DNA of 60,405 nucleotides. It comes from Sphingomonas bacterium. GTDB taxonomy: Bacteria; Pseudomonadota; Alphaproteobacteria; Sphingomonadales; Sphingomonadaceae. A program made the position numbers and the translations under genes. Location of the stretch: the NCBI RefSeq assembly GCF_028292965.1, contig NZ_JAQGLG010000117.1, forward strand, positions 1-60,405, written 5' to 3'. This document shows, one piece after another, positions 36,227 through 45,697 of this stretch (positions are counted from its first letter, which is position 1; every line of letters begins with the position of its first letter). Below the pieces are notes generated by a model. That model did not search any database, was not told the origin of the DNA, and saw nothing but the letters and a program-made list of their open reading frames with translations.

Positions 36227-38103
36227 TAGTTGTATGACAAGTCCCATGTGAGGCTAATCGGGGTGCCGCGCGCCGGCACCGGTCTCGTGCATTGCACCAG
36301 ACTGCGAAGGGCGCCCGTCGGTGCGCGATATTCCTCGCCCGAGGCGGGCGCGACCGCGCATTCCCCGAACCCGCGCGTCGCGAAGCCGCGCACCTCGCCG
36401 CGACCGAAGCGGATTGTCGACGGCGGGTTGCGCGTCGTGCGATCTGAAAAGGTTGCGAAGGCCATATCGATGCGCGCGATCTTCGCTGCGCCCACTGTCG
36501 TAACGATATCGCTGCGCGTGATCCTGCCGGGCGCGAGGATGTAGCGTGTCGCAATGGTGAGGCGCGGGTCGCGTACCGCCTTGTCGCCGCCCATCAGGTC
36601 GAGCGCGTCCTGGCGCCAGCGTATCTCGGTCACCAGACCGCGATGCGTCACCCTGACATGCTTGAACCACGCCAGCGGCATCAACACGCTGCCATCGGCG
36701 AGCGTGAAACGCGGCACGAGGTTGGGGTAACGCGCGTCGGCCGAGCCCTGCAGCATGCCGGGCGAAAAGGGCACCGGGAAATAGGGGTTGTTCATGTGCT
36801 GCCCGGCCGCGCCGTTGATGATCGGCAGGCCGATGACGTGCCCATGATCGCGCACGGTGACCAGCGCGCGGTCATAGGTTCCGCGCGCGAACCATGTGGT
36901 GGTGAGGTGCGGCAGCCGCGCCAGCCACTGCGCATAATCGGCCGCCGGGGCCTTGCCGCGATAGCCGAGGTCGTTCCAGATCGCGTCGGTATAGATATAT
37001 TGCCGCGCCAGGCTGAGATTCTCGCCGAAGATGCGGTGCTTGCCGCGATAGGTGTCGGTGCGGCGGCCATGGTCCCACATGTCGACCGAACCCGTTGCCG
37101 GATCGACCCAGAAATCCATGTAGCGCGCCGCGGTGCGCGAGGAGAAGGCATAGGCCATGCGTTCCTCGAGCGGCGTGAGTACTTTCAATCGCGCCGCTGC
37201 GGTCAGCACCTCGAGAAAGGCGGTCTCGCCATAGGTGCCGATGCTGCGGCCATATTCGAAGCCCTCGCCGCGCAGGTTGAAGCGCGGCAGCATCAGGTCG
37301 ACCGAACGACGCAGCCAGCTTCTCACTTCGGGCGTCGGCGTCATGCCGGTCTCGACCAGCCGCTGGCCGATCTCACCGATCAGCAGCACGCTGTAGCGAT
37401 CGAAACGCCCGTCGCCCTCGGTCTCGTCGGCAAAGCCATAGCGGCCCGAATAACGCCGGTAATGGTCGAGCATCTTGGCCAGCAGCGCCTCGCTGGCGCT
37501 GGCATCCTCCCAGCCCATCAGGAAACGCAGCCGGGCGATGCTGAAGGCGACGCCGTAATAATTGTTGGGCAGATCGATCAGCGACAGATCGGGCCGGACG
37601 AAGCGCCGCCAGTCGAGTCGCTCGCGCAGCCGGGCGAGGGTCGCCGGCCGCACCGCGCGATCGAGCAGGCCGGCATCCTTCAGCCGGTGCAGCGCCGAGA
37701 TATAATAATAGATGCCCCAGGTATCGTCCGCATCGTCGATGGTGAGGTCGGCGATATCGGCATAGTCGGTCAGGCGCTGCGCCAGCAACGGGTCGCCGGA
37801 CGGCAGGTCGAGCACGCGATAGGACATCGCGGCGGCGATCTTGCCGGGCAGAAACTTGTCGCCGCTTTCGAAGATCTTGACCCCGCCCAGCATCATGTCG
37901 CGACGCTCGCGCAGCAGTTGCGCCAGCAAGCCTTCCAGCTGCGGCATCAACCGCTGCTCGATCGTGTCGTGCATCGGCTGGGCGACGATATATTCGGGCC
38001 CATGCGGTTGATCGACCCAGCGATCGAGGCCCGGCGGCGGGCTCGATGCGAGGATCAGCGGGGCGGCGAGCGCCGCGAGGATCGTCCGTCCCATCGCCAT
38101 CAT
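36223..38103 (-). CDS. Exported protein of unassigned family, possible (alpha/alpha)-barrel polysaccharide lyase
   Basis: 626 residues with an N-terminal signal-like segment (about 5-24). Residues 45-330 are rich in amphipathic helices and contain LPNNYYGVAFSIARLRF (178-194), DGRFDRYSVLLIGEIG (231-246) and FEYGRSIGTYGETAFLE (282-298). These Asn/Tyr/Arg clusters look like the active-site strip of toroid lyases such as chondroitin/heparinase-type enzymes. The C-terminal half (about 380-626) is beta-rich. I cannot name a PL family. ATG overlaps the GH105 stop by 4 bp, so both are cotranscribed, which supports a role in cleaving a uronate glycan. Confidence 0.65.
   Translation of the reverse strand: MMAMGRTILAALAAPLILASSPPPGLDRWVDQPHGPEYIVAQPMHDTIEQRLMPQLEGLLAQLLRERRDMMLGGVKIFESGDKFLPGKIAAAMSYRVLDLPSGDPLLAQRLTDYADIADLTIDDADDTWGIYYYISALHRLKDAGLLDRAVRPATLARLRERLDWRRFVRPDLSLIDLPNNYYGVAFSIARLRFLMGWEDASASEALLAKMLDHYRRYSGRYGFADETEGDGRFDRYSVLLIGEIGQRLVETGMTPTPEVRSWLRRSVDLMLPRFNLRGEGFEYGRSIGTYGETAFLEVLTAAARLKVLTPLEERMAYAFSSRTAARYMDFWVDPATGSVDMWDHGRRTDTYRGKHRIFGENLSLARQYIYTDAIWNDLGYRGKAPAADYAQWLARLPHLTTTWFARGTYDRALVTVRDHGHVIGLPIINGAAGQHMNNPYFPVPFSPGMLQGSADARYPNLVPRFTLADGSVLMPLAWFKHVRVTHRGLVTEIRWRQDALDLMGGDKAVRDPRLTIATRYILAPGRITRSDIVTTVGAAKIARIDMAFATFSDRTTRNPPSTIRFGRGEVRGFATRGFGECAVAPASGEEYRAPTGALRSLVQCTRPVPARGTPISLTWDLSYNY
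36228..36242. promoter_or_regulatory. GntR/FCD-type operator 3
   Basis: AGTTGTATGACAAGT contains TTGTATGACAA. It abuts the -35 of the TBDR2 promoter and is embedded in the last codons (Ser-Tyr-Asn-Tyr) of the upstream gene, an unusual place for an operator. Confidence 0.68.
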
Positions 38104-39245
38104 TTGTGTCGCGCGAGATCGTAGATCGCGGTGCCGGCCAGCACATAGCCGCCGACGGCGTAGAATTGCGTGTCGCCGGCATTGACCGTGTCAGGGCGGT
38201 CGCTGACCTGCTGCACCCAGCCGAGCATGCCGTCCGCCGCGACGGCGCGTTGCAGCGCCGCCCAACCGCGTAGCGCCGCGGGCTGATAGGTCGCCCGGTC
38301 GAGCAGCTTCATGTCGACACCCTTGGCCAGGGCATAGGTGAAGAAGGCGGTGCCGCTGGTCTCGGGCGGGCTGTGCTCGGGGGCGAGCAGCGAGGGCGCC
38401 CAATAGCCATCGGGCTTTTGCAGGCCGATAATGCGCTTCGCCATCTGACGGAACAGGTCGACATAATAAGGCCGGCGCGGGTCGCGCGCGTCGAGCGTGG
38501 TGAGGATACGCACCAGCCCGGCGATCACCCAGCCATTGCCGCGCGCCCAGAACAGCTTGTGCCCGGCATCGTCGCGGCGATCGAAGAAACGACTGTCGCG
38601 GAAGAAGAGATGCTCGGCCGGGTCGTAGAGATAGTCGGCGGTCGCGCGATATTCGCGGTGGGCAAAGGCGGCGTAGCGATCGTCACCGGTGGCGCGGGAA
38701 AGGCGGAACAGGCTGACCGGCGCCATGAACAGCGCGTCGCACCAGCACCAGCGCGTCGTGCAGGCCGGGTCCGTGCCCGGCGGCGTGGCCTCGAACAGCA
38801 GCGTGCCGGTGCCCGGATGCGCGAGCGCGCGATCGAAATAGGCGCGCGTCGGTGCCATGGCCTCGGCCCCTGCCCCATGCTGCGCGGCCCACAACCAGGC
38901 CTGGGCGATCAACTGGTCGTCGGCGTGGAGGGGGCGGTCACCGAGCTTCCAGCCTTCCGCCCGCCCGAGCGCGAGGATCGGCGCGGTGTAGCGCGAGTCG
39001 CGATCGGCGAGATCGGTCAGCGCGACCCAGAAAGTCGCCTGCTGCCAGTCGCGTGGGTTGCGCGCCTTGGCTTGGGCCGCTGGCATGTGACTGAAGTCAT
39101 CGCGGTGCGCGAGTTGCCAGTCGGCCACGCGCCGCGTCGCCGCCAGCACGTCAGCGGGGCGCGGCAGCCCAGCCTGGGCCGGCGCCGCCATCGCAATGCC
39201 CGTGGCGACCAAAAGCCATGTCGCGAGCTTCCGGGTACTCAGCAC
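38100..39245 (-). CDS. Unsaturated glucuronyl/rhamnogalacturonyl hydrolase (GH88/GH105)
   Basis: About 381 residues, with a signal peptide (LATWLLVATGIAMAAPAQA). The (alpha/alpha)6 barrel shows DDQLIAQAWLW, TRWCWCDALFMAPV (Asp as general acid/base region), LFWARGNGWVIAGL and ETSGTAFFTYALAKG, all typical of the YteR/RhiN/UGL group. It hydrates the 4,5-unsaturated uronate left by lyases, releasing a keto-uronate. GTG 39245 is preferred: longer versions translate the REP-like repeat and are low-complexity Arg/Pro. It is first gene of the operon with the 626-residue protein. Confidence 0.85.
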   Translation of the reverse strand: MLSTRKLATWLLVATGIAMAAPAQAGLPRPADVLAATRRVADWQLAHRDDFSHMPAAQAKARNPRDWQQATFWVALTDLADRDSRYTAPILALGRAEGWKLGDRPLHADDQLIAQAWLWAAQHGAGAEAMAPTRAYFDRALAHPGTGTLLFEATPPGTDPACTTRWCWCDALFMAPVSLFRLSRATGDDRYAAFAHREYRATADYLYDPAEHLFFRDSRFFDRRDDAGHKLFWARGNGWVIAGLVRILTTLDARDPRRPYYVDLFRQMAKRIIGLQKPDGYWAPSLLAPEHSPPETSGTAFFTYALAKGVDMKLLDRATYQPAALRGWAALQRAVAADGMLGWVQQVSDRPDTVNAGDTQFYAVGGYVLAGTAIYDLARHK

Positions 39246-39280
39246 GGTACCAATGACGCGACGAAGAGATGCCTCCCCCC

Positions 39281-39374
39281 GGCGCAGGCCGGGGCCCAGT
39301 TGGCAAGGCGGCTGTAACGAAGCGCGACGCCAAAACGCGGCTGTTCCCCGACTGGGCCCCGGCCTTCGCCGGGG
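39281..39374. repeat. Bipartite inverted repeat, REP-like family 1, copy 2
   Basis: Left arm around AGGCCGGGGCCCAGT (39286-39300) and right arm CGACTGGGCCCCGGCCTTCG (39349-39368), about 48 bp apart. It matches the copy at 442-527. It sits between the divergent GH105 and manD genes, which is unusual because REP elements favour 3' ends; it may separate the GH105 start from its promoter. Confidence 0.75.
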
Positions 39375-39446
39375 TGGTCTCCGGGGCTGCATGGCCGGTT
39401 AGTATGAGCGCCCAAGATCGATCCTCTCTCACCGGTTGCGTCCGGC

Positions 39447-39460
39447 TGCTACCGGTGTCA
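39447..39460. promoter_or_regulatory. LacI-type operator 3
   Basis: TGCTACCGGTGTCA, identical in 14 of 14 positions to the copy at 36179-36192. It lies in the divergent GH105/manD control region, 17 bp from a GntR-like site. Confidence 0.7.
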
Positions 39461-39476
39461 CTAGTTTCGTCCGCAA

Positions 39477-39495
39477 AAAGTTGTATGTCAACTTT
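39477..39495. promoter_or_regulatory. GntR/FCD-type operator 4
   Basis: AAAGTTG-TATGT-CAACTTT, a perfect 7-bp inverted repeat with a 5-bp spacer and the most symmetrical copy of the motif, 38 bp upstream of manD. A uronate-responsive repressor here is what one expects for a mannonate dehydratase gene. Confidence 0.75.
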
Positions 39496-39532
39496 CTATG
39501 CGGTAGTGCGAAAGTACCGCGCAGGAGAGCCA

Positions 39533-40744
39533 ATGCCGAAGATCACCGCCGCCCGTGTCATCGTGACCTGCCCGGGGCGCAATTTCGTCACCCTGAAGAT
39601 CGAGACCGATTCGGGCGTCCATGGTCTGGGCGACGCGACACTGAACGGGCGCGAGCTCGCCGTGGTCAGTTATCTCGCCGACCATGTCGTGCCGAGCCTG
39701 ATCGGGCGCGATGCGCATCGCATCGAGGATATCTGGCAGTATCTCTACAAGGGCGCTTATTGGCGGCGCGGGCCGGTGACCATGTCGGCGATCGCCGCGG
39801 TCGACACCGCGCTGTGGGACATCAAGGCCAAGATTGCCGGCCTGCCGCTCTATCAATTGCTCGGCGGCGCATCGCGCGAAGGCTGCATGGTCTACGGCCA
39901 TGCCAATGGCCGCGACATCGACGAGACGGTCGACAATGCGCTGCGCTACCAGAGCGAAGGGTACAAGGCGGTGCGCATCCAGTCGGGGGTGCCTGGGCTG
40001 GCCTCGACCTATGGCGTGTCGGGAGATCGTTATTTCTACGAGCCGGCCGATGGCGCGCTGCCGACCGAGAATCTGTGGTCGACCAGCAAATATCTGCGCT
40101 CGGTGCCGCCGTTGTTCGAGGCGGCGCGCGACAAGCTCGGCTGGGACGTGCATCTGTTGCACGACGTCCATCACCGTCTGACGCCGATCGAGGCCGGGCG
40201 GCTCGGCAAGGATCTCGAACCCTATCGCCCCTTCTGGCTAGAGGATGCCACGCCGGCGGAGAACCCCGAGGCGTTCCGGCTGATCCGCCAGCACACCACC
40301 ACGCCGCTCGCGGTGGGCGAGATCTTCAATTCGGTGTGGGACGCCAAGCAGCTGATCGAGCAGCAGCTGATCGACTATATCCGCGCCACCGTGGTCCATG
40401 CCGGCGGCATCACGCACCTGCGCCGCATCGCCGCGCTGGCCGATCTCTACCAGGTGCGCACCGGTTGCCATGGCGCGACCGATCTGTCGCCGGTGTGCAT
40501 GGCGGCGGCGTTGCATTTCGGCCTGTCGGTGCCCAATTTCGGCGTGCAGGAATATATGCGCCATACGCCGGAAACCGATGCGGTGTTCCCGCACGCCTAC
40601 ACCTTTGCGAACGGCATGATGCATCCCGGCGAGGCGCCCGGGCTGGGGGTCGAGATCGACGAGGATCTCGCCGCGAAGTACGAGTATAAGCGCGCCTCAC
40701 TGCCGGTGAACCGCCTCGAGGACGGGACGATGTGGAGCTGGTGA
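39533..40744 (+). CDS. manD: D-mannonate dehydratase (enolase superfamily ManD)
   Basis: 403 residues. Metal ligands Asp211 (LHDVHH), Glu237 ([10 protein letters not shown]) and Glu263 (AVGEIFNS), with His213, Tyr160 and Arg148, are each one position from the described residues of the N. aromaticivorans enzyme. It dehydrates D-mannonate to 2-keto-3-deoxygluconate with Mg2+, the step after glucuronate has been isomerised and reduced. uxaC- and uxuB-type genes are not in this window. ATG 39533 is preceded by GGAGAG. Its upstream GntR-like site ties it to the lyase locus and indicates glucuronate in the glycan. Confidence 0.92.
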   Translation: MPKITAARVIVTCPGRNFVTLKIETDSGVHGLGDATLNGRELAVVSYLADHVVPSLIGRDAHRIEDIWQYLYKGAYWRRGPVTMSAIAAVDTALWDIKAKIAGLPLYQLLGGASREGCMVYGHANGRDIDETVDNALRYQSEGYKAVRIQSGVPGLASTYGVSGDRYFYEPADGALPTENLWSTSKYLRSVPPLFEAARDKLGWDVHLLHDVHHRLTPIEAGRLGKDLEPYRPFWLEDATPAENPEAFRLIRQHTTTPLAVGEIFNSVWDAKQLIEQQLIDYIRATVVHAGGITHLRRIAALADLYQVRTGCHGATDLSPVCMAAALHFGLSVPNFGVQEYMRHTPETDAVFPHAYTFANGMMHPGEAPGLGVEIDEDLAAKYEYKRASLPVNRLEDGTMWSW

Positions 40745-40899
40745 GCGGCGGAGTCGTTCCTGTCTGGGCCATTGGGCGCCAGCATGGAGCCAAAAAGCCG
40801 CATTGAAGCGAATGTTGGCCGGGGCCCGAGTCCTGGCTTCAGGCTATAGGCAAGGCCGGTCGACCCGATCGACCATGATCGGGATCGACCGACTCTCGA

Positions 40900-41706
40900 T
40901 CAGCCAGCGTCGTCCGGTCTCGGCATGATACCCGCCGCGATGGCTGCACCATAAGCTTGCGAGACGAAATCCATGATGTCGTTGGACGCGCTCGATGTAG
41001 CGGCGAAGGCGGGTTGCTCGTGCGTCTCGCGTGCCACGGTCCTCATCTTCCGCGTCAGGGCGGGATCGCCACCGGTCGCCTCGAACACCTTTCCCATCCA
41101 GCGCCGGGCAAGGTCCATCGCTTCGACCGAGCGAGGATCGGTGGTTTTCATCAGCCGTGCCGCCTCTTCGCCCAGCGCGTTCCAGTCGGCGTCCGGCTTG
41201 TCCATGCCGCCATATCCATTGGCGACCAGGGTCGCCTGGTCGACCGGGGTGAGGTGCCTGGCTGCGACCGCCTCGTAGGCGGCGGCGAGATCATCGTTGC
41301 GCTTGTCGGTCATTGCGGTTTCCTTGGTGAGGTTCATCAAATCGTCCGAAGAAAGGCCGCCATGCTCGGCAAGCCTGGCCCGCGCCGCCAATAACAGCCG
41401 GAGTGCCCGGTCGACCCGCTTCGCTTCCCGGCGCAGCACATGCTCATGCAGCTCCAGAAACGTCGCCAGGTCGGCAAGACCGCCGGACAGGAGCTCGGCG
41501 ATGCGGCTGAGCGGAAAGCCGAAGCTCTTGAGGGCGATTACCTGATGCAGGCGCGCGATCTGCTCCGGCCCATAGACCCGCCAGCCCGCCGGGGTGCGCT
41601 CGGCCCGGAGCAGGCCGTGCGCCTCGTACAACCGCAATGCCTTGCCACTCACCCCAAAGCGGCGAGCAGCTTCAGCAGAGCGAAGATAAAGTCCAGAGTT
41701 CGCCAA
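40900..41706 (-). CDS. MerR family regulator with TipAS-like domain
   Basis: About 268 residues. MerR winged HTH at the N-terminus (YLRSAEAARRFGVSGKALRLYEAHGLL, then WRVYGPEQIARL), a coiled-coil dimer helix, and a C-terminal TipAS-like helical domain (about 145-265) ending in VSQAYGAAIA. TipAS domains bind antibiotics or other hydrophobic compounds. TTG 41706 has AAGGA 7 nt upstream; GTG at 41733 is an alternative. It is divergent from an SDR, with an SMR pump next on, so it may regulate drug or solvent defence. Confidence 0.85.
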   Translation of the reverse strand: MANSGLYLRSAEAARRFGVSGKALRLYEAHGLLRAERTPAGWRVYGPEQIARLHQVIALKSFGFPLSRIAELLSGGLADLATFLELHEHVLRREAKRVDRALRLLLAARARLAEHGGLSSDDLMNLTKETAMTDKRNDDLAAAYEAVAARHLTPVDQATLVANGYGGMDKPDADWNALGEEAARLMKTTDPRSVEAMDLARRWMGKVFEATGGDPALTRKMRTVARETHEQPAFAATSSASNDIMDFVSQAYGAAIAAGIMPRPDDAG

Positions 41707-41913
41707 CGCGCCGTCCTTTCTCGAACGAATCACTCTATCGGGCCTGCCCCAAGGGCCGCTGCAAGTGAAATCGGCACCAACGGAAGGCTCGAAAAATGGT
41801 CAGGCGGCCCCGCCGACCTCGGCAATCCCGATTATGGGCGCGCAGCCTTTGGGCTGGACGCTGCGCGCCTGATCGGCATAGCGGGCGGCGAAACAAACAG
41901 GGACAGGCCGGTC

Positions 41914-42678
<765 letters not shown>

Positions 42679-42714
42679 TGCGCGTCGTTGGCCGCATGGC
42701 GCCGCGCTGAGGCC

Positions 42715-43041
42715 ATGCCGGCCGGGATGTGGCTCGCACTGGCGATCGTTGCCGAGGTGATCGCCACCTCGTCGCTCAAGGCGTCGGCGGCGTTCACCCG
42801 GCCGTTGCCGTCGCTGGTGGTGGTCGCGGGTTATGCCGCCGCCTTCTACTGCCTGTCGCTCGCGCTGCGCAGCATGCCGGTCGGCATCGCCTATGCGATC
42901 TGGTCGGGGGTCGGGATCGTGCTGGTCACCGCGATCGCCTGGATCGTCTATGGCCAGAAGCTCGATGCTTTCGCGCTGACCGGCATGGCGCTGATCATCG
43001 CAGGTGCCATGATCCTCAACCTGCGCGCGGCGAGCGGCTAG
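42715..43041 (+). CDS. Small multidrug resistance (SMR/EmrE-type) transporter
   Basis: 108 residues and four transmembrane helices. The conserved membrane Glu in helix 1 (IVAEVIATSSLKAS) and the GIAYAIWSGVGIV segment of helix 3 define the EmrE/QacE group, which exchanges protons for lipophilic cations. Start is MPAGMW at 42715. It lies 36 bp after the SDR. The upstream MerR/TipAS regulator makes a compound-efflux role reasonable. A short 15-bp duplication precedes the start. Confidence 0.88.
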   Translation: MPAGMWLALAIVAEVIATSSLKASAAFTRPLPSLVVVAGYAAAFYCLSLALRSMPVGIAYAIWSGVGIVLVTAIAWIVYGQKLDAFALTGMALIIAGAMILNLRAASG

Positions 43042-43068
43042 TTCTGCACAAAGCTATACACATGCGAA

Positions 43069-43764
43069 TCAGCGCGGGTCGGACAGCGCGCCCGCAATCT
43101 GGTCGAGGTGCGATACCTCGAATGTCGGCGAAAAACTGCCTCCCCGCTCATTCCCGAGGGGATTGAACCAGCAGCTGTCGATCTCGAACCCGCATGCTCC
43201 GGCAATGTCGGCATCCAGGCGATCGCCGACGATGATGGCCTCGGCCTTGGCGAAGGACCGGAATTTCTTCGCCGAATATTCGAAGAACCGGATATCGGGC
43301 TTGGCATGGCCGCAGGTTTCCGACGTGGCGACGAACGACAGCCATTGGCCAAGACCGGAGTTGGCGATGCGCATCGTCTGTACGGCCTCGATGCCATTGG
43401 TGATGATGCCGATTTCACCGATGCCGGAAAGCGTCTCGCAAAGCCGCGCCGCACCGTCCACCAGCACCACGGTTTCGGGCAGGCAGTCGAGATAATAGCT
43501 GCTCGCTTTATAAGGGTCGGCGTCGATGTTCCGATGGGCGAAGGCACGCCTGAACCGCTCGACCTTCAGCCAACCCTTTTCGACCAGGCCCTTTTCGAAT
43601 GCGGCCCAGAGCGCGGCATTCTCACGCTGGTAATGCGGGAAGAGGGACGACGCCTCTGCTTCGAGACCCAGCATCGCCAGGGTAGTTTCGAACGATCGCT
43701 TCTCGGACGCCTTGAAGTCGAGCAACGTGTCGTCGAGGTCGAACAGGAACTGACGGTATTTCAT
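43069..43764 (-). CDS. HAD-family YjjG-type nucleotidase
   Basis: 231 residues. HAD motifs: DLDDT (residues 9-13), ITNG (motif II), the Lys of motif III in HAKPD, and the Asp pair of motif IV in VGDRLDADIAGA. The helical cap fits the YjjG family, which dephosphorylates non-canonical pyrimidine nucleotides such as dUMP and 5-fluoro-dUMP. The start is ATG 43764. It is 9 bp from the MBL-fold gene and likely forms an operon with it. Confidence 0.85.
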   Translation of the reverse strand: MKYRQFLFDLDDTLLDFKASEKRSFETTLAMLGLEAEASSLFPHYQRENAALWAAFEKGLVEKGWLKVERFRRAFAHRNIDADPYKASSYYLDCLPETVVLVDGAARLCETLSGIGEIGIITNGIEAVQTMRIANSGLGQWLSFVATSETCGHAKPDIRFFEYSAKKFRSFAKAEAIIVGDRLDADIAGACGFEIDSCWFNPLGNERGGSFSPTFEVSHLDQIAGALSDPR

Positions 43765-43773
43765 GGGCGTCGT

Positions 43774-44751
43774 TTACACGATCCGGGCCAGATAGCTCTC
43801 GCCAGGCACCGCGGCCTGAAAACGCACCGCATCGATCCCGCGCCGTACCAGGCTTTCGGCCAGTCCGGTCACCGGCTCCTCACGCGCCTCGTCGGTCAGC
43901 TGGAAGGTACCCCAATGGATGCCGATCGCGCGCTTCGCGTCGAGGTCGAGCATGATGCGCACCGCCTCGTCGGGGTCGCAATGCTGCGCCGCCATGAACC
44001 AGCGCGGGGCATAGGCGCCGATCGGGATCAGCGCGAGATCGGGCGCGCCGTGGCGTTCGCGAATGGCGCGGAAGATCGTGCCGTCGCCATAACCGGTGTC
44101 GCCGGCGAAGTAGATTGCTGCGGCTTTGCTGCGCAGCATGAAACCGGCCCACAGCGCCATGCGGCGGTCGCTCAGCCCGCGCGACGACCAATGCTGCGCC
44201 GGGACGAGGTGGATCTCCACGCCCTCCAGGTCGACCTTGTCGCCCCAGTCGCCGGTGACGATCCGCGCCGCCGGAATGGCGCGGCGGACAATGGCATCAT
44301 TGCCCAGCGGCGTGACGATCAGCGGGTCATGCTCGCGGACCAGCCGGGCCAGCGTGGCAAGGTCGAGATGATCGTAGTGATTATGCGACAGCAGCACCGC
44401 GTCGATCGGCGGCAGCTTGTCGAAGGCGATGCCCGGCGCCGTCACGCGCCTCGGCCCGAACCGTTGCGACGGGCTGGCGCGTTCAGACCAGACGGGGTCC
44501 GTCAACAGGTTCAGGCCGGCCAGCTGGACCAGCAAGGTGGCATGCCCCACCGCGGTGACCTGTGCGCCCGCAACGCGCGGCTCGGGCACCGCCTGGCGTA
44601 TCTCGACCGAGCCCGGCCAGCGCGCCCTCGTCTCACGCAGCTTCCAGCGCAGGATATCACCGAGACCCTTGTCGGTCGCGGGATGGCCGGGATTGAAGAA
44701 GCGCTCGCCGTCGAAATGGCCACTGACCGGACCCTGATAATATCTGTTCAT
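43774..44751 (-). CDS. MBL-fold metallohydrolase (NAPE-PLD/RomA-like)
   Basis: 325 residues. The metal motif SHNHYDHLD (HxHxDH) lies at about 121-129, with a third-histidine region QHWSSRG and Asp in FAGDTGYG. DPVWSERASP and RWFMAAQHCDP are the blocks shared by N-acyl-phosphatidylethanolamine phospholipase-D-like (UlaG/RomA) proteins. It probably binds two Zn2+ and cleaves a phosphodiester or amide in a lipid or similar molecule. The substrate is unknown. Confidence 0.87.
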   Translation of the reverse strand: MNRYYQGPVSGHFDGERFFNPGHPATDKGLGDILRWKLRETRARWPGSVEIRQAVPEPRVAGAQVTAVGHATLLVQLAGLNLLTDPVWSERASPSQRFGPRRVTAPGIAFDKLPPIDAVLLSHNHYDHLDLATLARLVREHDPLIVTPLGNDAIVRRAIPAARIVTGDWGDKVDLEGVEIHLVPAQHWSSRGLSDRRMALWAGFMLRSKAAAIYFAGDTGYGDGTIFRAIRERHGAPDLALIPIGAYAPRWFMAAQHCDPDEAVRIMLDLDAKRAIGIHWGTFQLTDEAREEPVTGLAESLVRRGIDAVRFQAAVPGESYLARIV

Positions 44752-44836
44752 GCCGTGCGGCCGCCCCTTCTTGCCTCGCGCCTAGATGGGTGGGGCAAAG
44801 GCGTTCGGCCAGTGGTGCGCCCGGGCGAGCCCGCGA

Positions 44837-45697
44837 TCAGGCGGGTCCCAATCGCACCCAGTCCGCCGACTCCAGCGCATAGGGCGCGAACAGGAAGTCA
44901 CGGATCGAGGAGATCCGGTCATTACGCCAATCGACCAGCACGAAATATGCCGGTTTTTCCATCGCGCCGCCTTCGAACACCAGCATCGCCGGACGGCCTT
45001 CGACCGCACCGAAAGAGAAACGCCATTTCGTCTCTTCGGCATAGCGCGTGAAATAGGGGACGATCCTGTCGCGCCCTTCCCATTTTAGCCGGTTCACCAG
45101 TTCAAGCTTCACATCGTCGGCGAGCATGGCGCGGATCGCGTCGAAGTCGCCGATGCGGAACAGATCGACGAAGGCGACCATTTTTTGCCGGGCATCATCG
45201 GGGATGAGCGGCAACCGGGTGTCCGCGGGCATTTGCGCAAATTGCCGCAGCGCCGTGCGGCCGCGTTGAAGCGCCGACTTGGCGGCCGGCGGCGTGCAAT
45301 CGGCGATGCTCGCGACCTCCTCGATCGAATGGCCGAGCACATCCTTGAGGATCACCGCGCAGCGTTGAAGCTCGGGCAACCGCAGAAACGTCTGAAAGCT
45401 GACCGCGACGATATCCGCCTCGGGCATTGGCGCTGCCTCGACGTCTTCGGTGAGCGGAACGACCGTGTTGCGGGACCTGCGGCGAAGCAGGTCGATGCTC
45501 GCATTGTGGGCGATGCGAAACAGCCAGCCCTCGAGATTGTCCACTTGGGCACCCTCGGCGCGGGCGCTCAGCGCTTTGACGAGGGCATCCTGCAGTACGT
45601 CCTCACCATCGACCGCCGATCCCGTCATGCGTGCGCAGTAGCGATGAAGGCGTGGCCGAAGCGCGGTCAGCCGTTCCTCGAATTCGTCATTGCTCAT
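44837..45697 (-). CDS. ECF sigma factor with C-terminal SnoaL-like domain
   Basis: 286 residues. Sigma-70 region 2 (EDVLQDALVKALSARA, LEGWLFRIAHNASIDLLRRR) and region 4 (FLRLPELQRCAVILKDVLGHS...) occupy residues 1-160. A SnoaL-like domain of about 115 residues follows (FVDLFRIGDFDAIRAMLADDV, KPAYFVLVDWRNDRISSI). This is the SigJ/ECF41-type layout, where the SnoaL extension replaces an anti-sigma factor and controls activity directly. The ATG overlaps the upstream hydrolase by 4 bp. It probably directs transcription of its own operon. Confidence 0.88.
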   Translation of the reverse strand: MSNDEFEERLTALRPRLHRYCARMTGSAVDGEDVLQDALVKALSARAEGAQVDNLEGWLFRIAHNASIDLLRRRSRNTVVPLTEDVEAAPMPEADIVAVSFQTFLRLPELQRCAVILKDVLGHSIEEVASIADCTPPAAKSALQRGRTALRQFAQMPADTRLPLIPDDARQKMVAFVDLFRIGDFDAIRAMLADDVKLELVNRLKWEGRDRIVPYFTRYAEETKWRFSFGAVEGRPAMLVFEGGAMEKPAYFVLVDWRNDRISSIRDFLFAPYALESADWVRLGPA

